Positions 8,476 to 16,556 of a stretch of 57,631 bases of DNA are shown in pieces (position 1 is the stretch's first letter; every line of letters starts with the position of its first letter). The notes beneath the pieces are model-generated. The model was not told where the DNA came from and searched no databases. It worked only from the letters and a program-made list of their open reading frames with translations. Both the position numbers and the translations under genes were made by a program. The DNA lies in NCBI GenBank assembly GCA_002238565.1, contig MPMP01000023.1, positions 1 to 57,631 on the forward strand. Reading direction: 5' to 3'. The stretch comes from Albidovulum sp. bin36. GTDB lineage: Bacteria > Pseudomonadota > Alphaproteobacteria > Rhodobacterales > Rhodobacteraceae.

Positions 8476-9383
8476 TACTGCAGCACATCGCCGACGGCAT
8501 CCTGAGCGGCGCCATCGTCTCGCTCGGCGCCATCGGGCTCAGCTTCACCATGAAGCTGCTTCGGTTTGCGAACTTCTCCCATTCCGAACTGCTGACCTGG
8601 GGCGCCTACAGCGCCCTGGTCTTCCTGGCATTCTTTTTGTCCTTCGGCGGGTTCCTCGACGGCACGATCGGCCCGTTCTCCTTCGGCCCCGCCCTCCTGC
8701 TCGCCATGCTGTGCTCCTGCGCTGCCACATCCGTTATCGCAATTCTCCTGCACCGGTTCGTCTTTGATCGGCTGAGCCGTGCAGCAGGGCAGATGACCAT
8801 GGTGTTCGCCAGTTTCGGTGTTGCGCTGATCCTGCGGCATCTGGTTCAGCTCATCTGGGGTTCGGATCCGATCTACTATTCCAACGAACTGCAGTTCGCG
8901 GTTCTCCTGCCCGGCAACGTCCGGGTGATGCCGGATCAGGTGTTCCTCCTGGTCCTGACCATGTTCGTGGTTGCGGCGCTGCATCTGTTCATGACCAGAT
9001 CCCGCACGGGCATTGCCATGCGCGGCGTCTCGGAAAATCCCGATCTTGCTCGGGTCAGCGGCATCAATGTCGACCGGATCATCACCTGCGTCTGGATCAT
9101 CGGCGCCTCCGGGGCCGCGTTGGGCGGGGTGCTTTACGGGACAACGGTGCAGCTTCGGCCGGAACTCGGCTTCGGCTTGATCCTGCCGCTGTTCGCCGCG
9201 GCGATTCTGGGCGGCGCGGGCAGCCTTTACGGCGCAGTGCTGGGCGGACTGATCGTGGGGCTGTCGGAAAACCTCTCGGTGATGATCATCCCGACAACCT
9301 ACAAACCTGCGGTTCCGTTTCTTTTGATCGTCGCCATCCTCTATTTTCGGCCGCAAGGCATATTCGGGGAGCGTTCCCGGTGA
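8472..9383 (+). CDS. livH: Branched-chain-type ABC transporter permease LivH
   Basis: Inner-membrane permease of 303 residues with about eight hydrophobic segments. LivH landmarks are the N-terminal GAIGLSFTMKLLRFANFSHSE region, the cytoplasmic EAA-like loop around MRGVSENPDLARVSGINVDR, and the GGAGSLYGAVLGGLIVGLSE stretch near the C-terminus. It forms the translocation pore with LivM. Four-base overlaps at both ends show tight coupling. Confidence 0.92.
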   Translation: MILQHIADGILSGAIVSLGAIGLSFTMKLLRFANFSHSELLTWGAYSALVFLAFFLSFGGFLDGTIGPFSFGPALLLAMLCSCAATSVIAILLHRFVFDRLSRAAGQMTMVFASFGVALILRHLVQLIWGSDPIYYSNELQFAVLLPGNVRVMPDQVFLLVLTMFVVAALHLFMTRSRTGIAMRGVSENPDLARVSGINVDRIITCVWIIGASGAALGGVLYGTTVQLRPELGFGLILPLFAAAILGGAGSLYGAVLGGLIVGLSENLSVMIIPTTYKPAVPFLLIVAILYFRPQGIFGERSR

Positions 9384-10327
9384 TCGGCGTCGTCTCCTAT
9401 CTTGTCTTCTTCCTGATCCTTTCGCTGACATTCGGCGTTGCCGTCCTCGGTCTGAATCTGCAGTGGGGCTTCACGGGGCTGTTCAATGCCGGCGTTGCCG
9501 GCTTCATTGCGATCGGCGCCTATACGATGGCGATCCTGACCGGACCCTCGCGCGACGCCGTGTTCGGCGGGTTCGAACTGCCCTTCGTGGTCGGGTTGGC
9601 GGGCGCCATGATCGCCTCGGGCATCGGCGCCCTCTTTGTCGGCCTTGCGACATTGAAGCTTCGCCACGAATACCTTGCCGTCGCAACCTTCGGCATCGCT
9701 GTGACCATCCAGCTCGTCTGCCTTAACTGGGAATACCTGACCGGCGGCACGCTCGGCCTCATCGGCATTCCGAACCCGACCAAGGCCTGGGCCGAGGGGC
9801 CGCTGATTCAGAATTCGCTCTATTTGGCGATTGTCGCGATCGTCGTGGGGCTGACCATCGCGGCCCTGGAACTGATCGTGAAGTCCCCCTGGGGCCGGAT
9901 GCTGAAGGCGATCCGCGAGGACGAGGTTGCCGCCGCCTCGCTCGGCAAGTCGCCGGAACGGGTCCGGCTCGAGGCGTTCGTTCTTGGCTGCATGATCATG
10001 GGGCTGTCCGGCGCGCTCTACGTCTCGTTCATCGGCTATGTCAGCCCCTGGGACTTCCTGCCGATCCTAACCTTCCAGATCTGGACCATGCTGATCGTCG
10101 GAGGCAGCGCCAACAATCGCGGCGCGCTATTGGGGGCGTTGATTGTCTGGGGCGTCTGGACGATGAGCGGTTTCGTGCTTTCGCGCGTGGTCCCGTCGGA
10201 GATCCAGGCCCGGGGCGGCGCGATGCAGGCGGTGCTGATCGGGCTGATCCTGGTGGTTACGCTGCTGATCCGCCCGCGCGGGCTGATCGGGGAGGAACTC
10301 CAGGTTTCGCGCCATGCGCGATCATAG
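9380..10327 (+). CDS. livM: Branched-chain-type ABC transporter permease LivM
   Basis: Second permease, 315 residues and strongly hydrophobic. Family marks are LNLQWGFTGLFNAGVAGF near the start, the cytoplasmic loop GRMLKAIREDEVAAASLGKS, and the late GGSANNRGALLGALIVW segment. The start is GTG overlapping livH. It ends 112 bases before the binding-protein gene, so the translational coupling stops here. Confidence 0.92.
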   Translation: MIGVVSYLVFFLILSLTFGVAVLGLNLQWGFTGLFNAGVAGFIAIGAYTMAILTGPSRDAVFGGFELPFVVGLAGAMIASGIGALFVGLATLKLRHEYLAVATFGIAVTIQLVCLNWEYLTGGTLGLIGIPNPTKAWAEGPLIQNSLYLAIVAIVVGLTIAALELIVKSPWGRMLKAIREDEVAAASLGKSPERVRLEAFVLGCMIMGLSGALYVSFIGYVSPWDFLPILTFQIWTMLIVGGSANNRGALLGALIVWGVWTMSGFVLSRVVPSEIQARGGAMQAVLIGLILVVTLLIRPRGLIGEELQVSRHARS

Positions 10328-10376
10328 AGGTGGACATCGCTCGATTTGTGGGGTTTGATACGCGTTCTTGTCATGG

Positions 10377-10390
10377 CTGTCAGATGACAG
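10377..10390. promoter_or_regulatory. Palindrome upstream of the binding-protein gene
   Basis: CTGTCA-GA-TGACAG is a perfect 6+2+6 inverted repeat in the 112-base gap between livM and the binding-protein gene. It could be an operator or the stem of a leader hairpin. No regulator gene is nearby to assign. Confidence 0.3.
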
Positions 10391-10439
10391 GCCAGCCGAG
10401 CCGACGGGAATGGTCGGCCGCAGAATTCTGGAGGTGCAA

Positions 10440-11702
10440 ATGTTGCGCAATATTGGGTTGGCGGCCCTAACCGCCGCAATTTTCGGGATCGGCACGACGG
10501 CTCACGCGGTCGACTGTCCGGTCAAGCTCGGGGCGATCCTGCCGGTCAGCGGCCCGATGGGCCAGGTCGGCGAGCGAATCGCCGAGACCGGGCTCTTCGC
10601 GGTTGAGCAATTCAACGAGGCAGGCGGGGTCAAGGGCTGCCCGGTCGAATACGTTCTGCGGGACACGCAGGGCCAATCGGCGGTCGGCGTGGACGCGGCC
10701 AAGAGCCTCGTCGACCTTGACGGCGTCCAGGCGCTGATAGGGGCCGTTTCCTCGGGCGTCAGCCTGCCGGTCCTGACCTCGGTCGTCGTGCCGTCGAAGG
10801 TCGTGCAGGTTTCCTGCTGCTCGTCGTCGGAGAGCTTCACCGCCCTCGCCGAGGAAGGAAAGACGGAGGGCTACTGGTTCCGCACCTACGCCACCAACCG
10901 CAGCCAGTCGGCGATGGGCGCCAAGCTCGTTATCGACAGCGGATTCGAGCGGACCGCGGTCATCTACGTCAACACCGATTTCGGCGTTGGCCTCGCCAAC
11001 CGGTTCGAACAGGACATCGCCAAGCTTGGCGGCTCGATCACCTCGATGGTGGCCTACAACGAGAGTCAGCAAAGCTATCGCGCCGAGGTCACCAAGGCGC
11101 TGGAGGGCAATCCGGATTCGCTCTTCCTCGTTGCCTTCCCGGTTGATGGTTCGACGATCACACGTGAGTGGCTGGCCCTGGGCGGCACCGACAACCTGAT
11201 CGTCAACAATTCGCTGCGGTCGGATGACTACTTCGCGGCCGTGGGTTCCCAGTACCTGCAGAACCTTCAGGGCTACGACAGCGCCCAGCCGCGCCTGCCG
11301 TCGGTTGCCTCGTTCAACGAGATGTTCGAGGCGCGCTTCGACAGCCCGCCGAACGGCCCCGGACTGCACTCGGTCTACGATGCGGTGACGGTGGTTCTTC
11401 TTGCGATGGAAGCTTCGGAGGAAATCACCGGAGACAACATCCGGGACAACATTCGTCTCGTAACCTCGCCGGATGGGGTCGAGGTCCATCCCGGTCCCGA
11501 GGGCATTGCCCGCGCCAAGGAGCTTCTCGCCGAAGGGCAGACGATCCGCTATGTCGGTGCAACCGGAGCGCTGTCCTTTGACAGGAACGGCGATGTTCAG
11601 GCGCCGAAGATGACCTGGAAGCTCGACGGCGATGTCAATGTCGAGACCAGTTATCTGACCACCGCCGAGGTCGCCGAGTTGCTCGGGATGCTCGACGAAT
11701 AG
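10440..11702 (+). CDS. Liv-type periplasmic substrate-binding protein
   Basis: A type 1 periplasmic binding protein, about 420 residues, the extracytoplasmic receptor of the LivGFHM importer. The start at ATG 10440 is set by GGAGGTG four bases upstream and gives a clean signal peptide (MLRNIGLAALTAAIFGIG, cleavage near TAHA-V). The mature part begins CPVKLGAILPVSGPMGQVG, the usual first strand of the family, with the central signature-like SSGVSLPVLTSVVVPSK. It is longer than classical LivJ (about 345), as in the branched-chain/amide binding-protein subgroup. A strong terminator follows the stop. The ligand cannot be read from sequence. Confidence 0.88.
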   Translation: MLRNIGLAALTAAIFGIGTTAHAVDCPVKLGAILPVSGPMGQVGERIAETGLFAVEQFNEAGGVKGCPVEYVLRDTQGQSAVGVDAAKSLVDLDGVQALIGAVSSGVSLPVLTSVVVPSKVVQVSCCSSSESFTALAEEGKTEGYWFRTYATNRSQSAMGAKLVIDSGFERTAVIYVNTDFGVGLANRFEQDIAKLGGSITSMVAYNESQQSYRAEVTKALEGNPDSLFLVAFPVDGSTITREWLALGGTDNLIVNNSLRSDDYFAAVGSQYLQNLQGYDSAQPRLPSVASFNEMFEARFDSPPNGPGLHSVYDAVTVVLLAMEASEEITGDNIRDNIRLVTSPDGVEVHPGPEGIARAKELLAEGQTIRYVGATGALSFDRNGDVQAPKMTWKLDGDVNVETSYLTTAEVAELLGMLDE

Positions 11703-11721
11703 GCCGGTGAAGGCATTTCAA

Positions 11722-11746
11722 GGGGGCGTTGGCGCGCCCCCTTTTT
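11722..11746 (+). terminator. Intrinsic terminator after the binding-protein gene
   Basis: GGGGGCG (11722-11728) pairs with CGCCCCC (11735-11741) across a 6-base loop, followed by TTTTT. It lies 20 bases after the stop and 16 bases before the RidA ATG, so it would reduce transcription into the enzyme genes. Confidence 0.8.
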
Positions 11747-11761
11747 GATTTCGGAGAGCCG

Positions 11762-12163
11762 ATGGGGACCAAGCGCACCCATGTGTTCAGCGGGTCGGTC
11801 TATGAGGACATGGCCGGCTATGCCCGCGCGGTTGTGGTCGACGAACGGATCTTCGTCTCCGGTACGGTCGGCGTGGATTTTGCCACGGGCGAGATGGTTG
11901 AAGGCGCCGGCGCACAGGCCGTCAGGGCGCTCGACACGATCGAAACTGCCCTGGTCAAAGCGGATTCCGGTTTGCACGACATTGTTCGCGTCCGGGTCTT
12001 CGCGCCGAACCCCGACGACGTGATGAAGATCGCCGGCGTCCTGAAGGACCGAATCGGTTTCACCCGTCCCGCAAACACCACCGTCTGCTCCCCCTTGGCC
12101 GTCCCCGGTGCGTTGGTCGAGATCGAAGTCGAGGCAATCCGCGGCTCGGGCACGCCGAAATGA
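11762..12163 (+). CDS. RidA/YjgF-family protein (imine/enamine deaminase)
   Basis: A 133-residue member of the Rid family, trimeric proteins that hydrolyse reactive enamines/imines formed by PLP enzymes or amine oxidation. The conserved core is visible: ILVSGTV-like FVSGTVGVD, the arginine in IVRVRVFAPN, and PANTTVCSPL followed by LVEIEVEAI with the glutamate. I start it at ATG 11762, with GGAG seven bases upstream; a TTG at 11729 lies within the terminator. The stop overlaps the SRPBCC gene by four bases. A second RidA domain is fused to the aldo/keto reductase two genes downstream, implying imine chemistry in this pathway. Confidence 0.88.
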   Translation: MGTKRTHVFSGSVYEDMAGYARAVVVDERIFVSGTVGVDFATGEMVEGAGAQAVRALDTIETALVKADSGLHDIVRVRVFAPNPDDVMKIAGVLKDRIGFTRPANTTVCSPLAVPGALVEIEVEAIRGSGTPK

Positions 12164-12594
12164 CCTGCGACACCGCTTTCATCCGGATCAGCCGACCGGC
12201 CGATGAGGTCTTTGCCTTCATGGCCGATCCAAGGCAGTTGAGTCTTTGGTCCTTCGGCACATGGCGGACCGAGACTGACGCGAGTGGCCTGGTGCGCGGC
12301 GTGTCGATCAGGGACGGAGCCGTGATCTACGCGCGGGTGGAGGCACATCGGGAACAGGGGCTGATCGACTACCATCTGGGCCGTGTCCCGGATGCGCTGT
12401 TGCCTCGGGTCTTCGCGCGCGTCACGTCCGAAGAGGTGTTCGGCGACGGCGACGGCGCCGGTCTCGCCATGACGGCATTCCGCGCCGCAGGCATGGACGA
12501 TGCCCGTTGGAACAGCCTGAAGGCAATGCACCGCGTCGAACTGGATCTCATCAAATCGGCACTGGAGACAGGTTATGACCATCGCAGCGCCTGA
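12160..12594 (+). CDS. SRPBCC-fold (START/polyketide-cyclase-like) protein
   Basis: A 144-residue protein with the START-like layout: an N-terminal strand (TAFIRISRPADEVFAFMADP), a hydrophobic cavity and a long C-terminal helix (RWNSLKAMHRVELDLIKSAL). Such proteins bind small hydrophobic ligands or act as cyclases and hydratases. The start ATGA overlaps the RidA stop, and the end overlaps the next gene by 20 bases. Its role in the pathway is unknown. It may bind or isomerise the intermediate between RidA and the reductase. Confidence 0.7.
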   Translation: MTCDTAFIRISRPADEVFAFMADPRQLSLWSFGTWRTETDASGLVRGVSIRDGAVIYARVEAHREQGLIDYHLGRVPDALLPRVFARVTSEEVFGDGDGAGLAMTAFRAAGMDDARWNSLKAMHRVELDLIKSALETGYDHRSA

Positions 12595-14035
12595 ACGGTT
12601 CCGCCTGACAGGGGGGCTGGAAATCAGCCGGATCCTGAACGGGCTCTGGCAGGTTGCGGATATGGAGCGGGACGGGTCCGAACTGGATCCCGGCGAAGCC
12701 GCCGGGCATCTCGCGCAATACGCCAGCGGCGGCTTCGACACGTTCGACATGGCCGACCATTACGGCAGCGCTGAGATCATTGCCTCGCGCCTGCTGCTGC
12801 GCTGCCCCGACGCACGCGTGTTCACCAAGTGGTGCCCCCCGCCGGGGCCGATGACGCCGGCAACGGTGCGCGCCGGAGTGCAGGACCGGCTCGAACGGCT
12901 TGGCGTCGAACGCGTGGAACTCCTGCAGTTTCACTGGTGGAGTTTCGAGCATCCTGCCTGGCTCGATGCGCTGCATGAACTCGCGGCACTGCGCAAGGAG
13001 GGGCTGATCGGCGAGATAGGGGTAACCAATTTCGATGCGGCGCATCTGCACCTCGCGTTGGCGGACGGCGTGCCGGTCCGCACCAACCAGGTGGTCTGTT
13101 CGCTACTGGATCGCCGCTTCACGGGGGAGCTGGCGGTGACTTGCGCACGTCACGGGGTCCACCTGCTGGCATACGGCACCATCTGCGGGGGTTTCCTGTC
13201 GGAGCAGTGGCTGGGCCGGCCCGAACCCGCCGACATCACGGATTGGAGCAAGATGAAGTACCGCCGCTTCATTGAAGCGGCCGGAGGATGGGATGCCTAT
13301 CAGGCGGTGCTGGCGGCGGCGGTCGGCATTGCAAGGAAGCACGGCGTCTCCGCAACCAATGTCGCAGCGCGCTGGGTGCTGCATCATCCCCATGTGGCCG
13401 GCGTGATCATTGGTGTCCGACCGGGAAGGAACGACCACCGGGAGGACAATGCCGAGCTCTTCGGTTTCGATCTCGATTCGGAGGATCACAGGGCGCTGAG
13501 CGATGCGTTTGCCGGGACGACGTCGATTCCCGGCGATTGCGGCGACGAATACCGAACCCCTCCCTTCCTGACCGCCAGCGGCGACCTGAGCCACCATCTG
13601 AACTCGATCCCCTCGGCCTACAGTACCATGGGTATGCGCGGGCGAAGCGAGGTTCGCCTAGCCATGTCAGGCAGCAAGTGGGAGGATTTGGCCGGATATT
13701 GCCGGGCGCGACGAATGGGGGATCGCATCCTGGTTTCGGGGACCACCGCAACCGCCGGTGCGGACCGGGTTGTCGCTGAACGCGATGCCGGGGCCCAGGC
13801 CACATACATCCTCGACAAGATCATTGGTGCGGTCGTTGCCCTCGGCGGAAAGGTTGAGGACATCTCGCGCACAAGGATCTACCTGACCGACATTGAGGAC
13901 GCCGAGGCGGTCAGCGCTGCCCATGGCCGCGTATTCGGGGAGTTGAAGCCTGCCAACACCCTGGTGGGGATCAATGCGTTGGCCGGCGACTATCTCGTCG
14001 AGATCGAGGCGGAGGCCATTCTGACCCAGGCATAG
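12575..14035 (+). CDS. Aldo/keto reductase fused to a RidA domain
   Basis: A 486-residue fusion. Residues 1-335 are an aldo/keto reductase (FDMADHYGSAEII with Asp/Tyr, ELLQFHWWSFEHPAWLDALH, EIGVTNFDAAHL), with the same QFHWW signature as the enzyme at 5871. Residues about 355-486 are a RidA domain (RILVSGTTATAG, ISRTRIYLTDIED with the conserved Arg, ANTLVGINAL, LVEIEAEAI with the Glu). Linking an NAD(P)H reductase to an imine hydrolase suggests that an imine/enamine is deaminated to a carbonyl that is reduced, or the reverse. The gene lies last in the coupled series. The substrate is unknown. The ATG lies inside the SRPBCC gene. Confidence 0.85.
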   Translation: MTIAAPERFRLTGGLEISRILNGLWQVADMERDGSELDPGEAAGHLAQYASGGFDTFDMADHYGSAEIIASRLLLRCPDARVFTKWCPPPGPMTPATVRAGVQDRLERLGVERVELLQFHWWSFEHPAWLDALHELAALRKEGLIGEIGVTNFDAAHLHLALADGVPVRTNQVVCSLLDRRFTGELAVTCARHGVHLLAYGTICGGFLSEQWLGRPEPADITDWSKMKYRRFIEAAGGWDAYQAVLAAAVGIARKHGVSATNVAARWVLHHPHVAGVIIGVRPGRNDHREDNAELFGFDLDSEDHRALSDAFAGTTSIPGDCGDEYRTPPFLTASGDLSHHLNSIPSAYSTMGMRGRSEVRLAMSGSKWEDLAGYCRARRMGDRILVSGTTATAGADRVVAERDAGAQATYILDKIIGAVVALGGKVEDISRTRIYLTDIEDAEAVSAAHGRVFGELKPANTLVGINALAGDYLVEIEAEAILTQA

Positions 14036-14133
14036 GGTCTGTTGACAATTGGGTTGCGAATTGTCGGCCCGGTGCAGTTTTCCGTCGCAATGACCGCCGG
14101 AACGGTGGCGAAGGCAAGACGAGCAGTCATCGG

Positions 14134-14280
14134 ATGAATGCGGACAGGACGGTGCTGACCGACGCCATTCGGGCGCGGATCGAGCGCATGCTGCCCGGCA
14201 AGGCGACCGATCCCGGTGCCACCGCGGCGGAAAACAGACGTTTTCCCGGGGCCGTCCTCCGGCGGATTCGGACCATGTTC
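14134..14280 (+). pseudogene. IS5-family transposase relic, N-terminal end
   Basis: The frame starts MNADRTVLTDAIRARIERML, continues PGKATDP and FPGAVLRRIRT, and then diverges. LTDxxWxxIxPLLPG followed by DNRxFxxAVLWRxRT is the DUF4096 N-terminus of IS5-type transposases. The conserved tryptophans are already replaced and everything after the first 45 residues is gone. It fills the gap between the convergent ends of two operons. Confidence 0.55.
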
Positions 14281-14412
14281 AATCCGGACCTCGCCGGGCA
14301 AGATCATGCAGCGCGAAGAAACGGGAAAGGAGAAATTGCCCGCCAATCCGGGGTCGGTCAAATCAACCCGCTGCCAAAGGTTGGGAGTCCCCGGGATACG
14401 GATATGCGCCTG

Positions 14413-15906
14413 CTACAGCCAGCCCCTGTAGAAGTCGCGGACAGGAGCAAGCAGGTCTGAGGCGAGCCGTCGTTGAATGGCTTCTTCCGGTGTATCCGCA
14501 CTTCCCAGCGCCGCCGCAATCTCGCGGAGAACCGCGTCGCGGTCGACCCGGGAAAAAACGCCATTGTGATAGACCGTCTCGCCACCGATCAAGACCGTCT
14601 CAACAGCACTGGGTTTGGCCCTTCTGACGAGGACATCGACGAGCGGCGTCGCGGCATCCTGGAAGGGCCAGGTCGCCTTGTTCCAGTCAAGCAGGACAAT
14701 GTCCGCTAAGCGCCCGGGCGCAAGGCGCCCGACCTGCCCGCTGAAAGGGGTCGTCGCTGCGCCGTGCTCGGTTGCCATTCTCAGGATCTGCGCTGCTGTG
14801 GGGCACGGCGCATCGTGCCCAGGGAGGCGGTGAAGCGTGAGCGCCAGGCGCATTTCCTGCAGCATGTCGCGATCGTCGTTGATCCCGGCCTCGTCGATCC
14901 CGAGGGCAACGGACACCCCGCTCGCGAGGAAGGAGTTGAGGTCGGCGGTACCGCTCTTCAGCCTGAGATTGGACGAACAATTGTGGCAGAGGAAGCCGCC
15001 GCGCTCGGCCAGAAGCGCGATGTCGTCCGACGTCATCCACACGCCGTGACCGATGGTGAGCTCCGGTCCCACAAGGCCGAATCGGTCAATGTACTCTAGT
15101 GCAGACCCTCCGGTCCGGCGGCGCGCGTACTCGGCCTGGTACGGCGTCTCGAGGAGGTGCATGTGCATCGGAGCACCCGTTTCCTCCGCCATCGCCGCCG
15201 CGCTTTCGAGCGCGGCGTCCGATAGCCAGTGAAGGTTGGACGGTGCAATTTGGATGCCTATCAGGTCGGCACCCGACCAGCGGTCGCGAAGGGCATGGAA
15301 GACGGCGACTTGATCCGCGAGCGGAAGCCCGAACGCCGACAGGTGGACCGAGACGGGCGCGCGTAGCCGGGCCGGCAATGACGCGACGAATTCCTCGTCC
15401 GCGGCATATATCATCCGGTTTTGGTCGCGGAGCGCGAAGGAATAGGACGCCCGCATGCCGATCTCCACATACGCGCCGATGATTCCGTCAGCGCGGGCAA
15501 GGACCGCCTGGCTGTTTCCCGGTGCCCGGCTGTGAAGATGCTGGACCGTTGTCACGCCCGAGGCGATCATCTCGAAGGCGGAAAAGAGCGTGTCGAGGCG
15601 CGGGTCGATGTCGCGCATCACGAGGCGCTCGGGAAACCACAACTCCAACGGCTGGTCGCGCGCGCCAAGCTGGAACGGGGTCAGCCCGACGTGGTGATGC
15701 GCGTTGACAAGGCCCGGTATCGCGACCCGTCCTCGGCCGCCAATCTCCCTCGCATCCGGGTAAGCGCGCCGGAGCGTCGCGGAAGTGCCGACTGCGGCGA
15801 TGACGCCGCGCTCGACGAGGATACCGGCATCAATTAGAATTTCTGGCCGCCCGTCCGTGTCGAACCCCGTCACGATCCGGTCGGCGACGACGAGAAGCGC
15901 GCTCAT
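14413..15906 (-). CDS. Amidohydrolase of the chlorohydrolase/guanine-deaminase type
   Basis: A 497-residue metal-dependent hydrolase of the amidohydrolase superfamily (AtzB/TrzN, 8-oxoguanine deaminase, SAH deaminase branch). Metal ligands are visible: VNAHHHVG in the first HxH position, HMHLLE, LTIGHGVWM, and the aspartate in GIDEAGINDD. It would deaminate or hydrolyse a ring or C-N bond, probably in the cytoplasm. It is the last gene of the minus-strand operon, and its ATG overlaps the stop of the racemase-like gene (ATGA). The two PuuE-like neighbours point to a purine/ureide or related heterocycle, but the family is too broad to name a substrate. Confidence 0.82.
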   Translation of the reverse strand: MSALLVVADRIVTGFDTDGRPEILIDAGILVERGVIAAVGTSATLRRAYPDAREIGGRGRVAIPGLVNAHHHVGLTPFQLGARDQPLELWFPERLVMRDIDPRLDTLFSAFEMIASGVTTVQHLHSRAPGNSQAVLARADGIIGAYVEIGMRASYSFALRDQNRMIYAADEEFVASLPARLRAPVSVHLSAFGLPLADQVAVFHALRDRWSGADLIGIQIAPSNLHWLSDAALESAAAMAEETGAPMHMHLLETPYQAEYARRRTGGSALEYIDRFGLVGPELTIGHGVWMTSDDIALLAERGGFLCHNCSSNLRLKSGTADLNSFLASGVSVALGIDEAGINDDRDMLQEMRLALTLHRLPGHDAPCPTAAQILRMATEHGAATTPFSGQVGRLAPGRLADIVLLDWNKATWPFQDAATPLVDVLVRRAKPSAVETVLIGGETVYHNGVFSRVDRDAVLREIAAALGSADTPEEAIQRRLASDLLAPVRDFYRGWL

Positions 15907-16556
15907 GTTCCCGCCCCCGCGTTCAGTCGATTCAGCGACAGCCGCACCGCCGCCGGCACCGGTTCGATCAGGGGCACCGGCGCGCTCGCGGCGAGGGAGC
16001 GAGCCGCGACGGCGAGTGGACCTCCACCGATCACGACCGTCTCGGCAGCCCCCTCGCGGACGGCCGCCTCAACGGCGCGGGCCAGCCCGGCTTCTAGGGC
16101 ATGAGCGTCGGCGGTCAGGGCTGCGGGATCGCCGCCGGTCGTCCATGTTCCTGCGAACGTCGTATAACCGTAGCGGGCTGCGGTCTCGGCGATGCGACCC
16201 CGAAGCCTTGGCGTCGTCGTCACTACGGCGAAACGGCGCCCGCCCTGCGCGGCCTCCGCCATCCCGGCCTCGGCGATTCCCGTGACAGGCACGCTCAGCT
16301 TCGAACGAAGCGCCTCGAGTCCCGGGTCGCCGAAGGCCGCGATGATCACCGCGTTGGCGTTGTCCAAGTCTCCTGCCAGGGCCGCGACAGCGTCCGCTGC
16401 CAAGTCCAGCGCCTCGGAATCGGTGATGAGCACCGCTCCGAAGCCCGCAGTGTGGCCGACGATCTCCACGCCCGCCGCCGCCGAGTCCATCGCGATTGCG
16501 ACCATCATCCGTGTCGTTTCGACCGAGGTGTTCGGATTGAGAAGAGCGATTCTCAT
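15903..16556 (-). CDS. Asp/Glu/hydantoin racemase-like protein lacking the catalytic cysteines
   Basis: A 217-residue member of the Asp/Glu racemase superfamily: it opens with RIALLNPNTSVETT, the signature of the hydantoin/allantoin racemase subgroup, and keeps two alpha/beta halves. Active family members use Cys in an ACFGDPG-like and a GCAGM-like motif. Here the sequences are AAFGDPGLEAL and VVIGGGPLAVA, so neither position has a cysteine. It may be a non-racemase hydrolase/isomerase or a binding protein. It is coupled by four-base overlaps to the genes on both sides. There is no sign of decay in the frame. Confidence 0.75.
   Translation of the reverse strand: MRIALLNPNTSVETTRMMVAIAMDSAAAGVEIVGHTAGFGAVLITDSEALDLAADAVAALAGDLDNANAVIIAAFGDPGLEALRSKLSVPVTGIAEAGMAEAAQGGRRFAVVTTTPRLRGRIAETAARYGYTTFAGTWTTGGDPAALTADAHALEAGLARAVEAAVREGAAETVVIGGGPLAVAARSLAASAPVPLIEPVPAAVRLSLNRLNAGAGT

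Noticed and set aside
8349..9431. 360-codon minus-strand ORF
   Set aside because: Antisense shadow of livF/livH; composition dominated by Gln/Arg/Asp, typical of the reverse of membrane-protein codons.
10467..11489. 340-codon minus-strand ORF
   Set aside because: It is antisense to the Liv binding protein, shows no family motif and mirrors the codon bias of that gene.
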